A stretch of 64,000 nt of DNA from Ectobius pallidus (lineage: Eukaryota; Arthropoda; Insecta; Blattodea; Ectobiidae): assembly GCA_964059195.1 (NCBI GenBank), contig CAXKWD010000002.1, positions 165,980,559 through 166,044,558 on the forward strand. The letters run 5' to 3'. The notes beneath the pieces were generated by a model. That model did not search any database, was not told the origin of the DNA, and was given only the letters and a program-made list of their open reading frames with translations. Position 1 is the first letter of the stretch, and each line of letters begins with the position of its first letter. The position numbers and the translations under genes are program-made. This document shows positions 10,230 through 23,449 of this stretch, in pieces.

Positions 10230-10983
10230 AAGTCGCGCAGGATTTTAGAAAAGTCGAAATAAAACCGTTTTATCAGCATACTACATAAAAACTCTCTAGA
10301 GACGAACGTCATAACATTTCATTGCGTATAAAACCGTGTACATCAACAATAAAAATGTACCATAGTTTACAAGATAACGGCTGTCGAACCGTTGAAAACG
10401 ACTCACACGAAAAAAGTCATATCGGCAAAAATAACATCTTTTATAATTCCGCATACTCACAGCATAAATGAAACTTTCGGAAATAAAAATAAAATCGACG
10501 CTAACGGAAGTTGGCAGGGCTGAGAATCCCGGGAAGGCATGCAGCTTCTATTAAAGCACAGGATTGTATAAGAGTGGAAAAAGAACAGTTTCAACTGCTT
10601 TTGCATATAAACTTATGTTTCCTCGGAAACACAAGACATTTTTGAGATTATATTGTTAATGTAAAAACAATATTTTTTATTCTTGGAGATGAAAGTCGCG
10701 CAGGATTTTAGAAAAGTCGAAATAAAACCATTTTATCAGCCTAGTACATAAAAACTCCCAAGAGACGAACGTCATAACATTTCATTGCGAATAAAACCGT
10801 GTACATCAACAATAAAAATGTACCGTAGTTTACGAGATAACGGCTGTCGAACCGTTGAAAACGCCTCGCACGAAAAAAGTCATATCGGCAAAGATAACAT
10901 CTTTTTCAATTCCGCACACTCACGGCATTAAAGAAACTTTCGGAAATAAAAATAAAATCGACGCTTACGAAAGTTGGCATGGC
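10230..10983 (+). repeat. Transition with the first type 3 monomer
   Basis: Anchors lie at 10,521 and 10,984. The first monomer carries the type 3 cassette CAGCATACTACATAAAAACTC followed by TCTAGAGACG (about 10,262-10,305). No other type 3 monomer occurs in the left 40 kb of the window. The other examples begin near 40,250, 43,955, 49,970, 55,065, 57,380, 59,230 and 59,700, with a hybrid near 57,866. Unlike most of those, this copy reads GAACGTC rather than GAACCTC and lacks the extra A in GTAACATC. Confidence 0.85.
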
Positions 10984-13272
10984 TGAGAATCCCGGGAAGG
11001 CATGCAGCTTGTATAAAAGCGCAGGATTTTATAACAGTGTAAAAAAAACAGTTTCAACTGCCTTTGGCATATAAACTTGTTTCCTCGGAAACACAAGACA
11101 TTTTTGAGATTATATTGTTAATGTAAAAACAATTTTTTTTAATTCTTGGAGATGAAAATCGCGCAGGATTTTACAAAAGTCGAAATAAAACCATTTTATC
11201 AGCCTAGTACATAAAAACTCCCAAGAGACGAACGTCATAACATTTCATTGCGAATAAAAGCGTGTACATCAACAATAAAAATGTACCATAGTTTACGAGA
11301 TAACGGCTGTCGAACCGTTGAAAACGACTCACACGAAAAAAGTCATATCGGCAAAATAACATCTTTTATAATTCCGCATACTCACAGCATAAATGAAACT
11401 TTCGGAAATAAAAATAAAATCGACGCTAACGGATGTTGGCAGGGCTGAGAATCCCGGGAAGGCATGCAGCTTCTATTAAAGCACAGGATTTTATAAGAGT
11501 GGAAAAAGAACAGTTTCAACTGCTTTTGCATATAAACTTATGTTTCCTCGGAAACACAAGACATTTTTGAGATTATATTGTTAATGTAAAAAAAATATTT
11601 TTTATTCTTGGAGATGAAAGTCGCGCAGGATTTTAGAATAGTCGATATAAAACCATTTTATCAGCCTAGTACATAAAAACTCCCAAGAGACGAACGTCAA
11701 AACATTTCATTGCGAATAAAAGCGTGTACATCAACAATAAAAATGTACCATAGTTTACGAGATAACGGGTGTCGAACCGTTGAAAACGACTCACACGAAA
11801 AAAGTCGTATCGGTAAAAATAACATCTTTTTCAAATCCGCATACTCACAGCATAAAAGAAACTTTCGGAAATAAAACTAAAATCGACGCTAACGGAAGTT
11901 GGCAGGGCTGAGAATCCCGGGAAGGCATGCAGCTTCTATTAAAGCACAGGATTGTATAAGAGTGGAAAAAGAACAGTTTCAACTGCTTTTGCATATAAAC
12001 TTATGTTTCCTCGGAAACACAAGATATTTTTGAGATTATATTGTTAATGTAAAAACAATATTTTTTATTCTTGGAGATGAAAGTCGCGCAGGATTTTAGA
12101 AAAGTCGAAATAAAACCATTTTATCAGCCTAGTACATAAAAACTCCCAAGAGACGAACGTCATAACATTTCATTTCGAATAAAACCGTGTATATCAACAA
12201 TAAAAATGTACCACAGTTTACGAGATAACGGCTGTCGAACCGTTGAAAACGCCTCGCACGAAAAAAGTTACATCGGCAAAAATAACATCTTTTACATTTC
12301 CGCACACTCACAGCATAAAAAAACTTTCGGAAATAAAAATAAAAATCGACGCTTACGAAAGTTGGCAGGGCTGAGAATCCCGGGAAGGCATGCAGCTTCT
12401 ATTAAAGCGCAGGATTGTATAAGAGTGGAAAAAGAACAGTTTCAACTGCTTTTGCATATAAACTTATGTTTCCTCGGAAACACAAGACATTTTTGAGATT
12501 ATATTGTTAATGTAAAAACAATATTTTTTATTCTTGGAGATGAAAGTCGCGCAGGATTTTAGAAAAGTCGATATAAAACCATTTTATCAGCCTAGTACAT
12601 AAAAACTCCCAAGAGACGAACGTCAAAACATTTCATTGCGAATAAAAGCGTGTACATCAACAATAAAAATGTACCATAGTTTACGAGATAACGGCTGTCG
12701 AACCGTTGGAAACGACTCACACGAAAAAAGTCGTATCGGTAAAAATAACATCTTTTTCAAATCCGAATACTCACAGCATAAAAGAAACTTTCGGAAATAA
12801 AACTAAAATCGACGCTAACGGAAGTTGGCAGGGCTGAGAATCCCGGGAAGGCATGCAGCTTCTATTAAAGCGCAGGATTGTATAAGAGTGGAAAAAGAAC
12901 AGTTTCAACTGCTTTTGCATATAACATTTTTGAGATTATATTGTTAATGTAAAAACAATATTTTTTATTCTTGGAGATGAAAATCGCGCAGGATTTTAGA
13001 AAAGTCGAAATAAAACCATTTTATCAGCCCAGTACATAAAAACCCCCCAAGAGACGAACGTCATAACATTTCATTGCGAATAAAAGCGTGTACATCAACA
13101 ATAAAAATGTACCATAGTTTACGAGATAACGGCTGTCGAACCGTTGAAAACGACTCAAACGAAAAAAGTCATATCGGCAAAAATAACATCTTTTATAATT
13201 CCGCATACTCACAGCATAAATGAAACTTTCGGAAATAAAAATAAAATCGACGCTAACGGAAGTTGGCAGGGC
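10984..13272 (+). repeat. Five-monomer repeat, copy 1 (2,289 bp)
   Basis: Anchors 10,984, 11,446, 11,909, 12,372 and 12,835 reappear 2,289 bp later at 13,273, 13,735, 14,198, 14,661 and 15,124. The two stretches share rare variants, including the single-base-shorter GGCAAAATAAC (near 11,350 and 13,640), the substitution ATAACGGGTGTCG (near 11,765 and 14,054) and TAGAATAGTCG (near 11,635 and 13,924). Copy 1 overlaps the start of the 12-monomer unit. Confidence 0.88.
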
Positions 13273-16200
13273 TGAGAATCCCGGGAAGGCATGCAGCTTG
13301 TATAAAAGCGCAGGATTTTATAACAGTGTAAAAAAAACAGTTTCAACTGCCTTTGGCATATAAACTTGTTTCCTCGGAAACACAAGACATTTTTGAGATT
13401 ATATTGTTAATGTAAAAACAATTTTTTTTAATTCTTGGAGATGAAAATCGCGCAGGATTTTACAAAAGTCGAAATAAAACCATTTTATCAGCCTAGTACA
13501 TAAAAACTCCCAAGAGACGAACGTCATAACATTTCATTGCGAATAAAAGCGTGTACATCAACAATAAAAATGTACCATAGTTTACGAGATAACGGCTGTC
13601 GAACCGTTGAAAACGACTCACACGAAAAAAGTCATATCGGCAAAATAACATCTTTTATAATTCCGCATACTCACAGCATAAATGAAACTTTCGGAAATAA
13701 AAATAAAATCGACGCTAACGGAAGTTGGCAGGGCTGAGAATCCCGGGAAGGCATGCAGCTTCTATTAAAGCACAGGATTTTATAAGAGTGGAAAAAGAAC
13801 AGTTTCAACTGCTTTTGCATATAAACTTATGTTTCCTCGGAAACACAAGACATTTTTGAGATTATATTGTTAATGTAAAAAAAATATTTTTTATTCTTGG
13901 AGATGAAAGTCGCGCAGGATTTTAGAATAGTCGATATAAAACCATTTTATCAGCCTAGTACATAAAAACTCCCAAGAGACGAACGTCAAAACATTTCATT
14001 GCGAATAAAAGCGTGTACATCAACAATAAAAATGTACCATAGTTTACGAGATAACGGGTGTCGAACCGTTGAAAACGACTCACACGAAAAAAGTCGTATC
14101 GGTAAAAATAACATCTTTTTCAAATCCGCATACTCACAGCATAAAAGAAACTTTCGGAAATAAAACTAAAATCGACGCTAACGGAAGTTGGCAGGGCTGA
14201 GAATCCCGGGAAGGCATGCAGCTTCTATTAAAGCACAGAATTGTATAAGAGTGGAAAAAGAACAGTTTCAACTGCTTTTGCATATAAACTTATGTTTCCT
14301 CGGAAACACAAGATATTTTTGAGATTATATTGTTAATGTAAAAACAATATTTTTTATTCTTGGAGATGAAAGTCGCGCAGGATTTTAGAAAAGTCGAAAT
14401 AAAACCATTTTATCAGCCTAGTACATAAAAACTCCCAAGAGACGAACGTCATAACATTTCATTGCGAATAAAACCGTGTATATCAACAATAAAAATGTAC
14501 CACAGTTTACGAGATAACGGCTGTCGAACCGTTGAAAACGCCTCGCACGAAAAAAGTTACATCGGCAAAAATAACATCTTTTACATTTCCGCACACTCAC
14601 AGCATAAAAAAACTTTCGAAAATAAAAATAAAAATCGACGCTTACGAAAGTTGGCAGGGCTGAGAATCCCGGGAAGGCATGCAGCTTCTATTAAAGCGCA
14701 GGATTGTATAAGAGTGGAAAAAGAACAGTTTCAACTGCTTTTGCATATAAACTTATGTTTCCTCGGAAACACAAGACATTTTTGAGATTATATTGTTAAT
14801 GTAAAAACAATATTTTTTATTCTTGGAGATGAAAGTCGCGCAGGATTTTAGAAAAGTCGATATAAAACCATTTTATCAGCCTAGTACATAAAAACTCCCA
14901 AGAGACGAACGTCAAAACATTTCATTGCGAATAAAAGCGTGTACATCAACAATAAAAATGTACCATAGTTTACGAGATAACGGCTGTCGAACCGTTGGAA
15001 ACGACTCACACGAAAAAAGTCGTATCGGTAAAAATAACATCTTTTTCAAATCCGAATACTCACAGCATAAAAGAAACTTTCGGAAATAAAACTAAAATCG
15101 ACGCTAACGGAAGTTGGCAGGGCTGAGAATCCCGGGAAGGCATGCAGCTTCTATTAAAGCGCAGGATTGTATAAGAGTGGAAAAAGAACAGTTTCAACTG
15201 CTTTTGCATATAACTATTTGAGATTATATTGTTAATGTAAAAACAATATTTTTTATTCTTGGAGATGAAAATCGCGCAGGATTTTAGAAAAGTCGAAATA
15301 AAACCATTTTATCAGCCCAGTACATAAAAACCCCCAAGAGACGAACGTCATAACATTTCATTGCGAATAAAAGCGTGTACATCAACAATAAAAATGTACC
15401 ATAGTTTACGAGATAACGGCTGTCGAACCGTTGAAAACGACTCAAACGAAAAAAGTCATATCGGCAAAAATAACATCTTTTATAATTCCGCATACTCACA
15501 GCATAAATGAAACTTTCGGAAATAAAAATAAAATCGACGCTAACGGAAGTTGGCAGGGCTGAGAATCCCGGGAAGGCATGCAGCTTGTATAAAAGCGCAG
15601 GATTTTATAACAGTGTAAAAAAAACAGTTTCAACTGCCTTTGGCATATAAACTTGTTTCCTCGGAAACACAAGACATTTTTGAGATTATATTGTTAATGT
15701 AAAAACAATATTTTTTATTCTTGGAGATGAAAGTCGCGCAGGCTTTTAGAAAAGTCGATATAAAACCATTTTATCAGCCTAGTACATAAAAACTCCCAAG
15801 AGACGAACGTCAAAACATTTCATTGCGAATAAAAGCGTGTACATCAACAATAAAAATGTACCATAGTTTACGAGATAACGGCTGTCGAACCGTTGAAAAC
15901 GACTCACACGAAAAAAGTCGTATCGGTAAAAATAACATCTTTATCAAATCCGCATACTCACAGCATAAAAGAAACTTTCGGAAATAAAACTAAAATCGAC
16001 GCTAACGGAAGTTGGCAGGGCTGAGAATCCCGGGAAGGCATGCAGCTTCTATTAAAGCACAGGATTTTATAAGAGTGGAAAAAGAACAGTTTCAACTGCT
16101 TTTGCATAAAAACTTATGTTTCCTCGGAAACACAAGACATTTTTGAGATTATATTGTTAATGTAAAAACAATATTTTTTATTCTTGGAGATGAAAGTCGC

Positions 16201-17951
16201 GCAGGATTTTAGAAAAGTCGAAATAAAACCATTTTATCAGCCTAGTACATAAAAACTCCCAAGAGACGAACGTCATAACATTTCATTGCGAATAAAACCG
16301 TGTACATCAACAATAAAAATGTACCGTAGTTTACGAGATAACGGCTGTCGAACCGTTGATAACGCCTCGCACGAAAAAAGTCATATCGACAAAAATAACA
16401 TCTTTTACAATTCTGCACACTCACAGCATAAAAGAAACTTTCGGAAATAAAAATAAAATCGACGCTTACGTGAGTTGGTAGGGCTGAGAATCCCGGGAAG
16501 GCATGCAGCTTCTATAAAAGCGGAGGATTGTATAAAAGTGGATAAAAAAAGTTTCAACTGCATTTGGCATATAAACTTATGTTTCCTCGGAAACACAAGA
16601 CATTTTTGAGATTATATTGTTAATGTAAAAACAATATTTTTTATTCTTGGAGATGAAAATCGCGCAGGATTTTAGAAAAGTCGAAATAAAACCATTTTAT
16701 CAGCCTAGTACATAAAAACTCCCAAGACACGAACGTCATAACATTTCATTGCGAATAAAAGCGTGTACATCAACAATAAAAATGTACCATAGTTTACGAG
16801 ATAACGGCTGTCGAACCGTTGAAAACGACTCACACGAAAAAAGTCATATCGGCAAAGATAACATCTTTTTCAATTCCGCACACTCACGGCATTAAAGAAA
16901 CTTTCGGAAATAAAAATAAAATCGACGCTTACGAAAGTTGGCATGGCTGAGAATCCCGGGAAGGCATGCAGCTTGTATAAAAGCGCAGGATTTTATAACA
17001 GTGTAAAAAAAACAGTTTCAACTGCCTTTGGCATATAAACTTGTTTCCTCGGAAACACAAGACATTTTTGAGATTATATTGTTAATGTAAAAACAATTTT
17101 TTTTAATTCTTGGAGATGAAAATCGCGCAGGATTTTAAAAGTCGAAATAAAACCATTTTATCAGCCTAGTACATAAAAACTCCCAAGAGACGAACGTCAT
17201 AACATTTCATTGCGAATAAAAGCGTGTACATCAACAATAAAAATGTATCATAGTTTACGAGATAACGGGTGTCGAACCGTTGAAAACGACTCACACGAAA
17301 AAAGTCGTATCGGTAAAAATAACATCTTTTTCAAATCCGCATACTCACAGCATAAAAGAAACTTTCGGAAATAAAACTAAAATCGACGCTAACGGAAGTT
17401 GGCAGCGCTGAGAATCCCGGGAAGGCATGCAGCTTCTATTAAAGCACAGGATTGTATAAGAGTGGAAAAAGAACAGTTTCAACTGCTTTTGCATATAAAC
17501 TTATGTTTCCTCGGAAACACAAGATATTTTTGAGATTATATTGTTAATGTAAAAACAATATTTTTTATTCTTGGAGATGAAAGTCGCGCAGGATTTTAGA
17601 AAAGTCGAAATAAAACCATTTTATCAGCCTAGTACATAAAAACTCCCAAGAGACGAACGTCATAACATTTCATTGCGAATAAAACCGTGTATATCAACAA
17701 TAAAAATGTACCACAGTTTACGAGATAACGGCTGTCGAACCGTTGAAAACGCCTCGCACGAAAAAAGTTACATCGGCAAAAATAACATCTTTTACATTTC
17801 CGCACACTCACAGCATAAAAAAACTTTCGGAAATAAAAATAAAAATCGACGCTTACGAAAGTTGGCAGGGCTGAGAATTCCGGGAAGGGATGCAGCTTCT
17901 ATAAAAGCGGAGGATTGTATAAAAGTGGAAAAAAAGTTTCAACTGCCTTTG
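12454..17951 (+). repeat. Twelve-monomer unit B, copy 1 (5,498 bp)
   Basis: Twelve anchors (12,835, 13,273, 13,735, 14,198, 14,661, 15,124, 15,560, 16,022, 16,485, 16,948, 17,409, 17,872) all recur exactly 5,498 bp later. Rare variants shared by both copies include the CCCCCC run, CGCAGGCTTTT (near 15,738), CCAAGACACG (near 16,724), ATGTATCATAG (near 17,240), GGCAGCGCTG (17,401) and the EcoRI-site change GAATTC at 17,876. I noticed no difference between the copies in the lines I compared, though I could not do a full alignment. The start can only be placed inside a conserved segment of about 90 bp. Confidence 0.92.
13273..15559 (+). repeat. Five-monomer repeat, copy 2
   Basis: This is the downstream copy of 10,984-13,272. 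The match runs on to about 15,707, where this copy continues with ATATTTTTTATTC and copy 1 has the ATTTTTTTTAATTC variant. The short monomer here is 436 bp against 438 bp in copy 1. The difference is made by the one-base-shorter deletion junction and by CCCCC against CCCCCC near 13,042. Confidence 0.87.
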
Positions 17952-20900
17952 GCATATAAACTTATGTTTCCTCGGAAACACAAGACATTTTTGAGATTAT
18001 ATTGTTAATGTAAAAACAATATTTTTTATTCTTGGAGATGAAAGTCGCGCAGGATTTTAGAAAAGTCGATATAAAACCATTTTATCAGCCTAGTACATAA
18101 AAACTCCCAAGAGACGAACGTCAAAACATTTCATTGCGAATAAAAGCGTGTACATCAACAATAAAAATGTACCATAGTTTACGAGATAACGGCTGTCGAA
18201 CCGTTGGAAACGACTCACACGAAAAAAGTCGTATCGGTAAAAATAACATCTTTTTCAAATCCGAATACTCACAGCATAAAAGAAACTTTCGGAAATAAAA
18301 CTAAAATCGACGCTAACGGAAGTTGGCAGGGCTGAGAATCCCGGGAAGGCATGCAGCTTCTATTAAAGCGCAGGATTGTATAAGAGTGGAAAAAGAACAG
18401 TTTCAACTGCTTTTGCATATAACATTTTTGAGATTATATTGTTAATGTAAAAACAATATTTTTTATTCTTGGAGATGAAAATCGCGCAGGATTTTAGAAA
18501 AGTCGAAATAAAACCATTTTATCAGCCCAGTACATAAAAACCCCCCAAGAGACGAACGTCATAACATTTCATTGCGAATAAAAGCGTGTACATCAACAAT
18601 AAAAATGTACCATAGTTTACGAGATAACGGCTGTCGAACCGTTGAAAACGACTCAAACGAAAAAAGTCATATCGGCAAAAATAACATCTTTTATAATTCC
18701 GCATACTCACAGCATAAATGAAACTTTCGGAAATAAAAATAAAATCGACGCTAACGGAAGTTGGCAGGGCTGAGAATCCCGGGAAGGCATGCAGCTTGTA
18801 TAAAAGCGCAGGATTTTATAACAGTGTAAAAAAAACAGTTTCAACTGCCTTTGGCATATAAACTTGTTTCCTCGGAAACACAAGACATTTTTGAGATTAT
18901 ATTGTTAATGTAAAAACAATTTTTTTTAATTCTTGGAGATGAAAATCGCGCAGGATTTTACAAAAGTCGAAATAAAACCATTTTATCAGCCTAGTACATA
19001 AAAACTCCCAAGAGACGAACGTCATAACATTTCATTGCGAATAAAAGCGTGTACATCAACAATAAAAATGTACCATAGTTTACGAGATAACGGCTGTCGA
19101 ACCGTTGAAAACGACTCACACGAAAAAAGTCATATCGGCAAAATAACATCTTTTATAATTCCGCATACTCACAGCATAAATGAAACTTTCGGAAATAAAA
19201 ATAAAATCGACGCTAACGGAAGTTGGCAGGGCTGAGAATCCCGGGAAGGCATGCAGCTTCTATTAAAGCACAGGATTTTATAAGAGTGGAAAAAGAACAG
19301 TTTCAACTGCTTTTGCATATAAACTTATGTTTCCTCGGAAACACAAGACATTTTTGAGATTATATTGTTAATGTAAAAAAAATATTTTTTATTCTTGGAG
19401 ATGAAAGTCGCGCAGGATTTTAGAATAGTCGATATAAAACCATTTTATCAGCCTAGTACATAAAAACTCCCAAGAGACGAACGTCAAAACATTTCATTGC
19501 GAATAAAAGCGTGTACATCAACAATAAAAATGTACCATAGTTTACGAGATAACGGGTGTCGAACCGTTGAAAACGACTCACACGAAAAAAGTCGTATCGG
19601 TAAAAATAACATCTTTTTCAAATCCGCATACTCACAGCATAAAAGAAACTTTCGGAAATAAAACTAAAATCGACGCTAACGGAAGTTGGCAGGGCTGAGA
19701 ATCCCGGGAAGGCATGCAGCTTCTATTAAAGCACAGAATTGTATAAGAGTGGAAAAAGAACAGTTTCAACTGCTTTTGCATATAAACTTATGTTTCCTCG
19801 GAAACACAAGATATTTTTGAGATTATATTGTTAATGTAAAAACAATATTTTTTATTCTTGGAGATGAAAGTCGCGCAGGATTTTAGAAAAGTCGAAATAA
19901 AACCATTTTATCAGCCTAGTACATAAAAACTCCCAAGAGACGAACGTCATAACATTTCATTGCGAATAAAACCGTGTATATCAACAATAAAAATGTACCA
20001 CAGTTTACGAGATAACGGCTGTCGAACCGTTGAAAACGCCTCGCACGAAAAAAGTTACATCGGCAAAAATAACATCTTTTACATTTCCGCACACTCACAG
20101 CATAAAAAAACTTTCGAAAATAAAAATAAAAATCGACGCTTACGAAAGTTGGCAGGGCTGAGAATCCCGGGAAGGCATGCAGCTTCTATTAAAGCGCAGG
20201 ATTGTATAAGAGTGGAAAAAGAACAGTTTCAACTGCTTTTGCATATAAACTTATGTTTCCTCGGAAACACAAGACATTTTTGAGATTATATTGTTAATGT
20301 AAAAACAATATTTTTTATTCTTGGAGATGAAAGTCGCGCAGGATTTTAGAAAAGTCGATATAAAACCATTTTATCAGCCTAGTACATAAAAACTCCCAAG
20401 AGACGAACGTCAAAACATTTCATTGCGAATAAAAGCGTGTACATCAACAATAAAAATGTACCATAGTTTACGAGATAACGGCTGTCGAACCGTTGGAAAC
20501 GACTCACACGAAAAAAGTCGTATCGGTAAAAATAACATCTTTTTCAAATCCGAATACTCACAGCATAAAAGAAACTTTCGGAAATAAAACTAAAATCGAC
20601 GCTAACGGAAGTTGGCAGGGCTGAGAATCCCGGGAAGGCATGCAGCTTCTATTAAAGCGCAGGATTGTATAAGAGTGGAAAAAGAACAGTTTCAACTGCT
20701 TTTGCATATAACTATTTGAGATTATATTGTTAATGTAAAAACAATATTTTTTATTCTTGGAGATGAAAATCGCGCAGGATTTTAGAAAAGTCGAAATAAA
20801 ACCATTTTATCAGCCCAGTACATAAAAACCCCCAAGAGACGAACGTCATAACATTTCATTGCGAATAAAAGCGTGTACATCAACAATAAAAATGTACCAT

Positions 20901-23449
20901 AGTTTACGAGATAACGGCTGTCGAACCGTTGAAAACGACTCAAACGAAAAAAGTCATATCGGCAAAAATAACATCTTTTATAATTCCGCATACTCACAGC
21001 ATAAATGAAACTTTCGGAAATAAAAATAAAATCGACGCTAACGGAAGTTGGCAGGGCTGAGAATCCCGGGAAGGCATGCAGCTTGTATAAAAGCGCAGGA
21101 TTTTATAACAGTGTAAAAAAAACAGTTTCAACTGCCTTTGGCATATAAACTTGTTTCCTCGGAAACACAAGACATTTTTGAGATTATATTGTTAATGTAA
21201 AAACAATATTTTTTATTCTTGGAGATGAAAGTCGCGCAGGCTTTTAGAAAAGTCGATATAAAACCATTTTATCAGCCTAGTACATAAAAACTCCCAAGAG
21301 ACGAACGTCAAAACATTTCATTGCGAATAAAAGCGTGTACATCAACAATAAAAATGTACCATAGTTTACGAGATAACGGCTGTCGAACCGTTGAAAACGA
21401 CTCACACGAAAAAAGTCGTATCGGTAAAAATAACATCTTTATCAAATCCGCATACTCACAGCATAAAAGAAACTTTCGGAAATAAAACTAAAATCGACGC
21501 TAACGGAAGTTGGCAGGGCTGAGAATCCCGGGAAGGCATGCAGCTTCTATTAAAGCACAGGATTTTATAAGAGTGGAAAAAGAACAGTTTCAACTGCTTT
21601 TGCATAAAAACTTATGTTTCCTCGGAAACACAAGACATTTTTGAGATTATATTGTTAATGTAAAAACAATATTTTTTATTCTTGGAGATGAAAGTCGCGC
21701 AGGATTTTAGAAAAGTCGAAATAAAACCATTTTATCAGCCTAGTACATAAAAACTCCCAAGAGACGAACGTCATAACATTTCATTGCGAATAAAACCGTG
21801 TACATCAACAATAAAAATGTACCGTAGTTTACGAGATAACGGCTGTCGAACCGTTGATAACGCCTCGCACGAAAAAAGTCATATCGACAAAAATAACATC
21901 TTTTACAATTCTGCACACTCACAGCATAAAAGAAACTTTCGGAAATAAAAATAAAATCGACGCTTACGTGAGTTGGTAGGGCTGAGAATCCCGGGAAGGC
22001 ATGCAGCTTCTATAAAAGCGGAGGATTGTATAAAAGTGGATAAAAAAAGTTTCAACTGCATTTGGCATATAAACTTATGTTTCCTCGGAAACACAAGACA
22101 TTTTTGAGATTATATTGTTAATGTAAAAACAATATTTTTTATTCTTGGAGATGAAAATCGCGCAGGATTTTAGAAAAGTCGAAATAAAACCATTTTATCA
22201 GCCTAGTACATAAAAACTCCCAAGACACGAACGTCATAACATTTCATTGCGAATAAAAGCGTGTACATCAACAATAAAAATGTACCATAGTTTACGAGAT
22301 AACGGCTGTCGAACCGTTGAAAACGACTCACACGAAAAAAGTCATATCGGCAAAGATAACATCTTTTTCAATTCCGCACACTCACGGCATTAAAGAAACT
22401 TTCGGAAATAAAAATAAAATCGACGCTTACGAAAGTTGGCATGGCTGAGAATCCCGGGAAGGCATGCAGCTTGTATAAAAGCGCAGGATTTTATAACAGT
22501 GTAAAAAAAACAGTTTCAACTGCCTTTGGCATATAAACTTGTTTCCTCGGAAACACAAGACATTTTTGAGATTATATTGTTAATGTAAAAACAATTTTTT
22601 TTAATTCTTGGAGATGAAAATCGCGCAGGATTTTAAAAGTCGAAATAAAACCATTTTATCAGCCTAGTACATAAAAACTCCCAAGAGACGAACGTCATAA
22701 CATTTCATTGCGAATAAAAGCGTGTACATCAACAATAAAAATGTATCATAGTTTACGAGATAACGGGTGTCGAACCGTTGAAAACGACTCACACGAAAAA
22801 AGTCGTATCGGTAAAAATAACATCTTTTTCAAATCCGCATACTCACAGCATAAAAGAAACTTTCGGAAATAAAACTAAAATCGACGCTAACGGAAGTTGG
22901 CAGCGCTGAGAATCCCGGGAAGGCATGCAGCTTCTATTAAAGCACAGGATTGTATAAGAGTGGAAAAAGAACAGTTTCAACTGCTTTTGCATATAAACTT
23001 ATGTTTCCTCGGAAACACAAGATATTTTTGAGATTATATTGTTAATGTAAAAACAATATTTTTTATTCTTGGAGATGAAAGTCGCGCAGGATTTTAGAAA
23101 AGTCGAAATAAAACCATTTTATCAGCCTAGTACATAAAAACTCCCAAGAGACGAACGTCATAACATTTCATTGCGAATAAAACCGTGTATATCAACAATA
23201 AAAATGTACCACAGTTTACGAGATAACGGCTGTCGAACCGTTGAAAACGCCTCGCACGAAAAAAGTTACATCGGCAAAAATAACATCTTTTACATTTCCG
23301 CACACTCACAGCATAAAAAAACTTTCGGAAATAAAAATAAAAATCGACGCTTACGAAAGTTGGCAGGGCTGAGAATTCCGGGAAGGGATGCAGCTTCTAT
23401 AAAAGCGGAGGATTGTATAAAAGTGGAAAAAAAGTTTCAACTGCCTTTG
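17952..23449 (+). repeat. Twelve-monomer unit B, copy 2 (5,498 bp)
   Basis: This copy lies directly after copy 1 in the same orientation, with anchors at 18,333, 18,771, 19,233, 19,696, 20,159, 20,622, 21,058, 21,520, 21,983, 22,446, 22,907 and 23,370. The match continues to about 23,541 and then ends where this copy reads GATGAAAATCG against GATGAAAGTCG at 18,044. The junction between the copies therefore lies in 17,952-18,043, a segment that holds dyad 2 (17,966-17,979) and dyad 3 (17,999-18,022). Confidence 0.92.
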
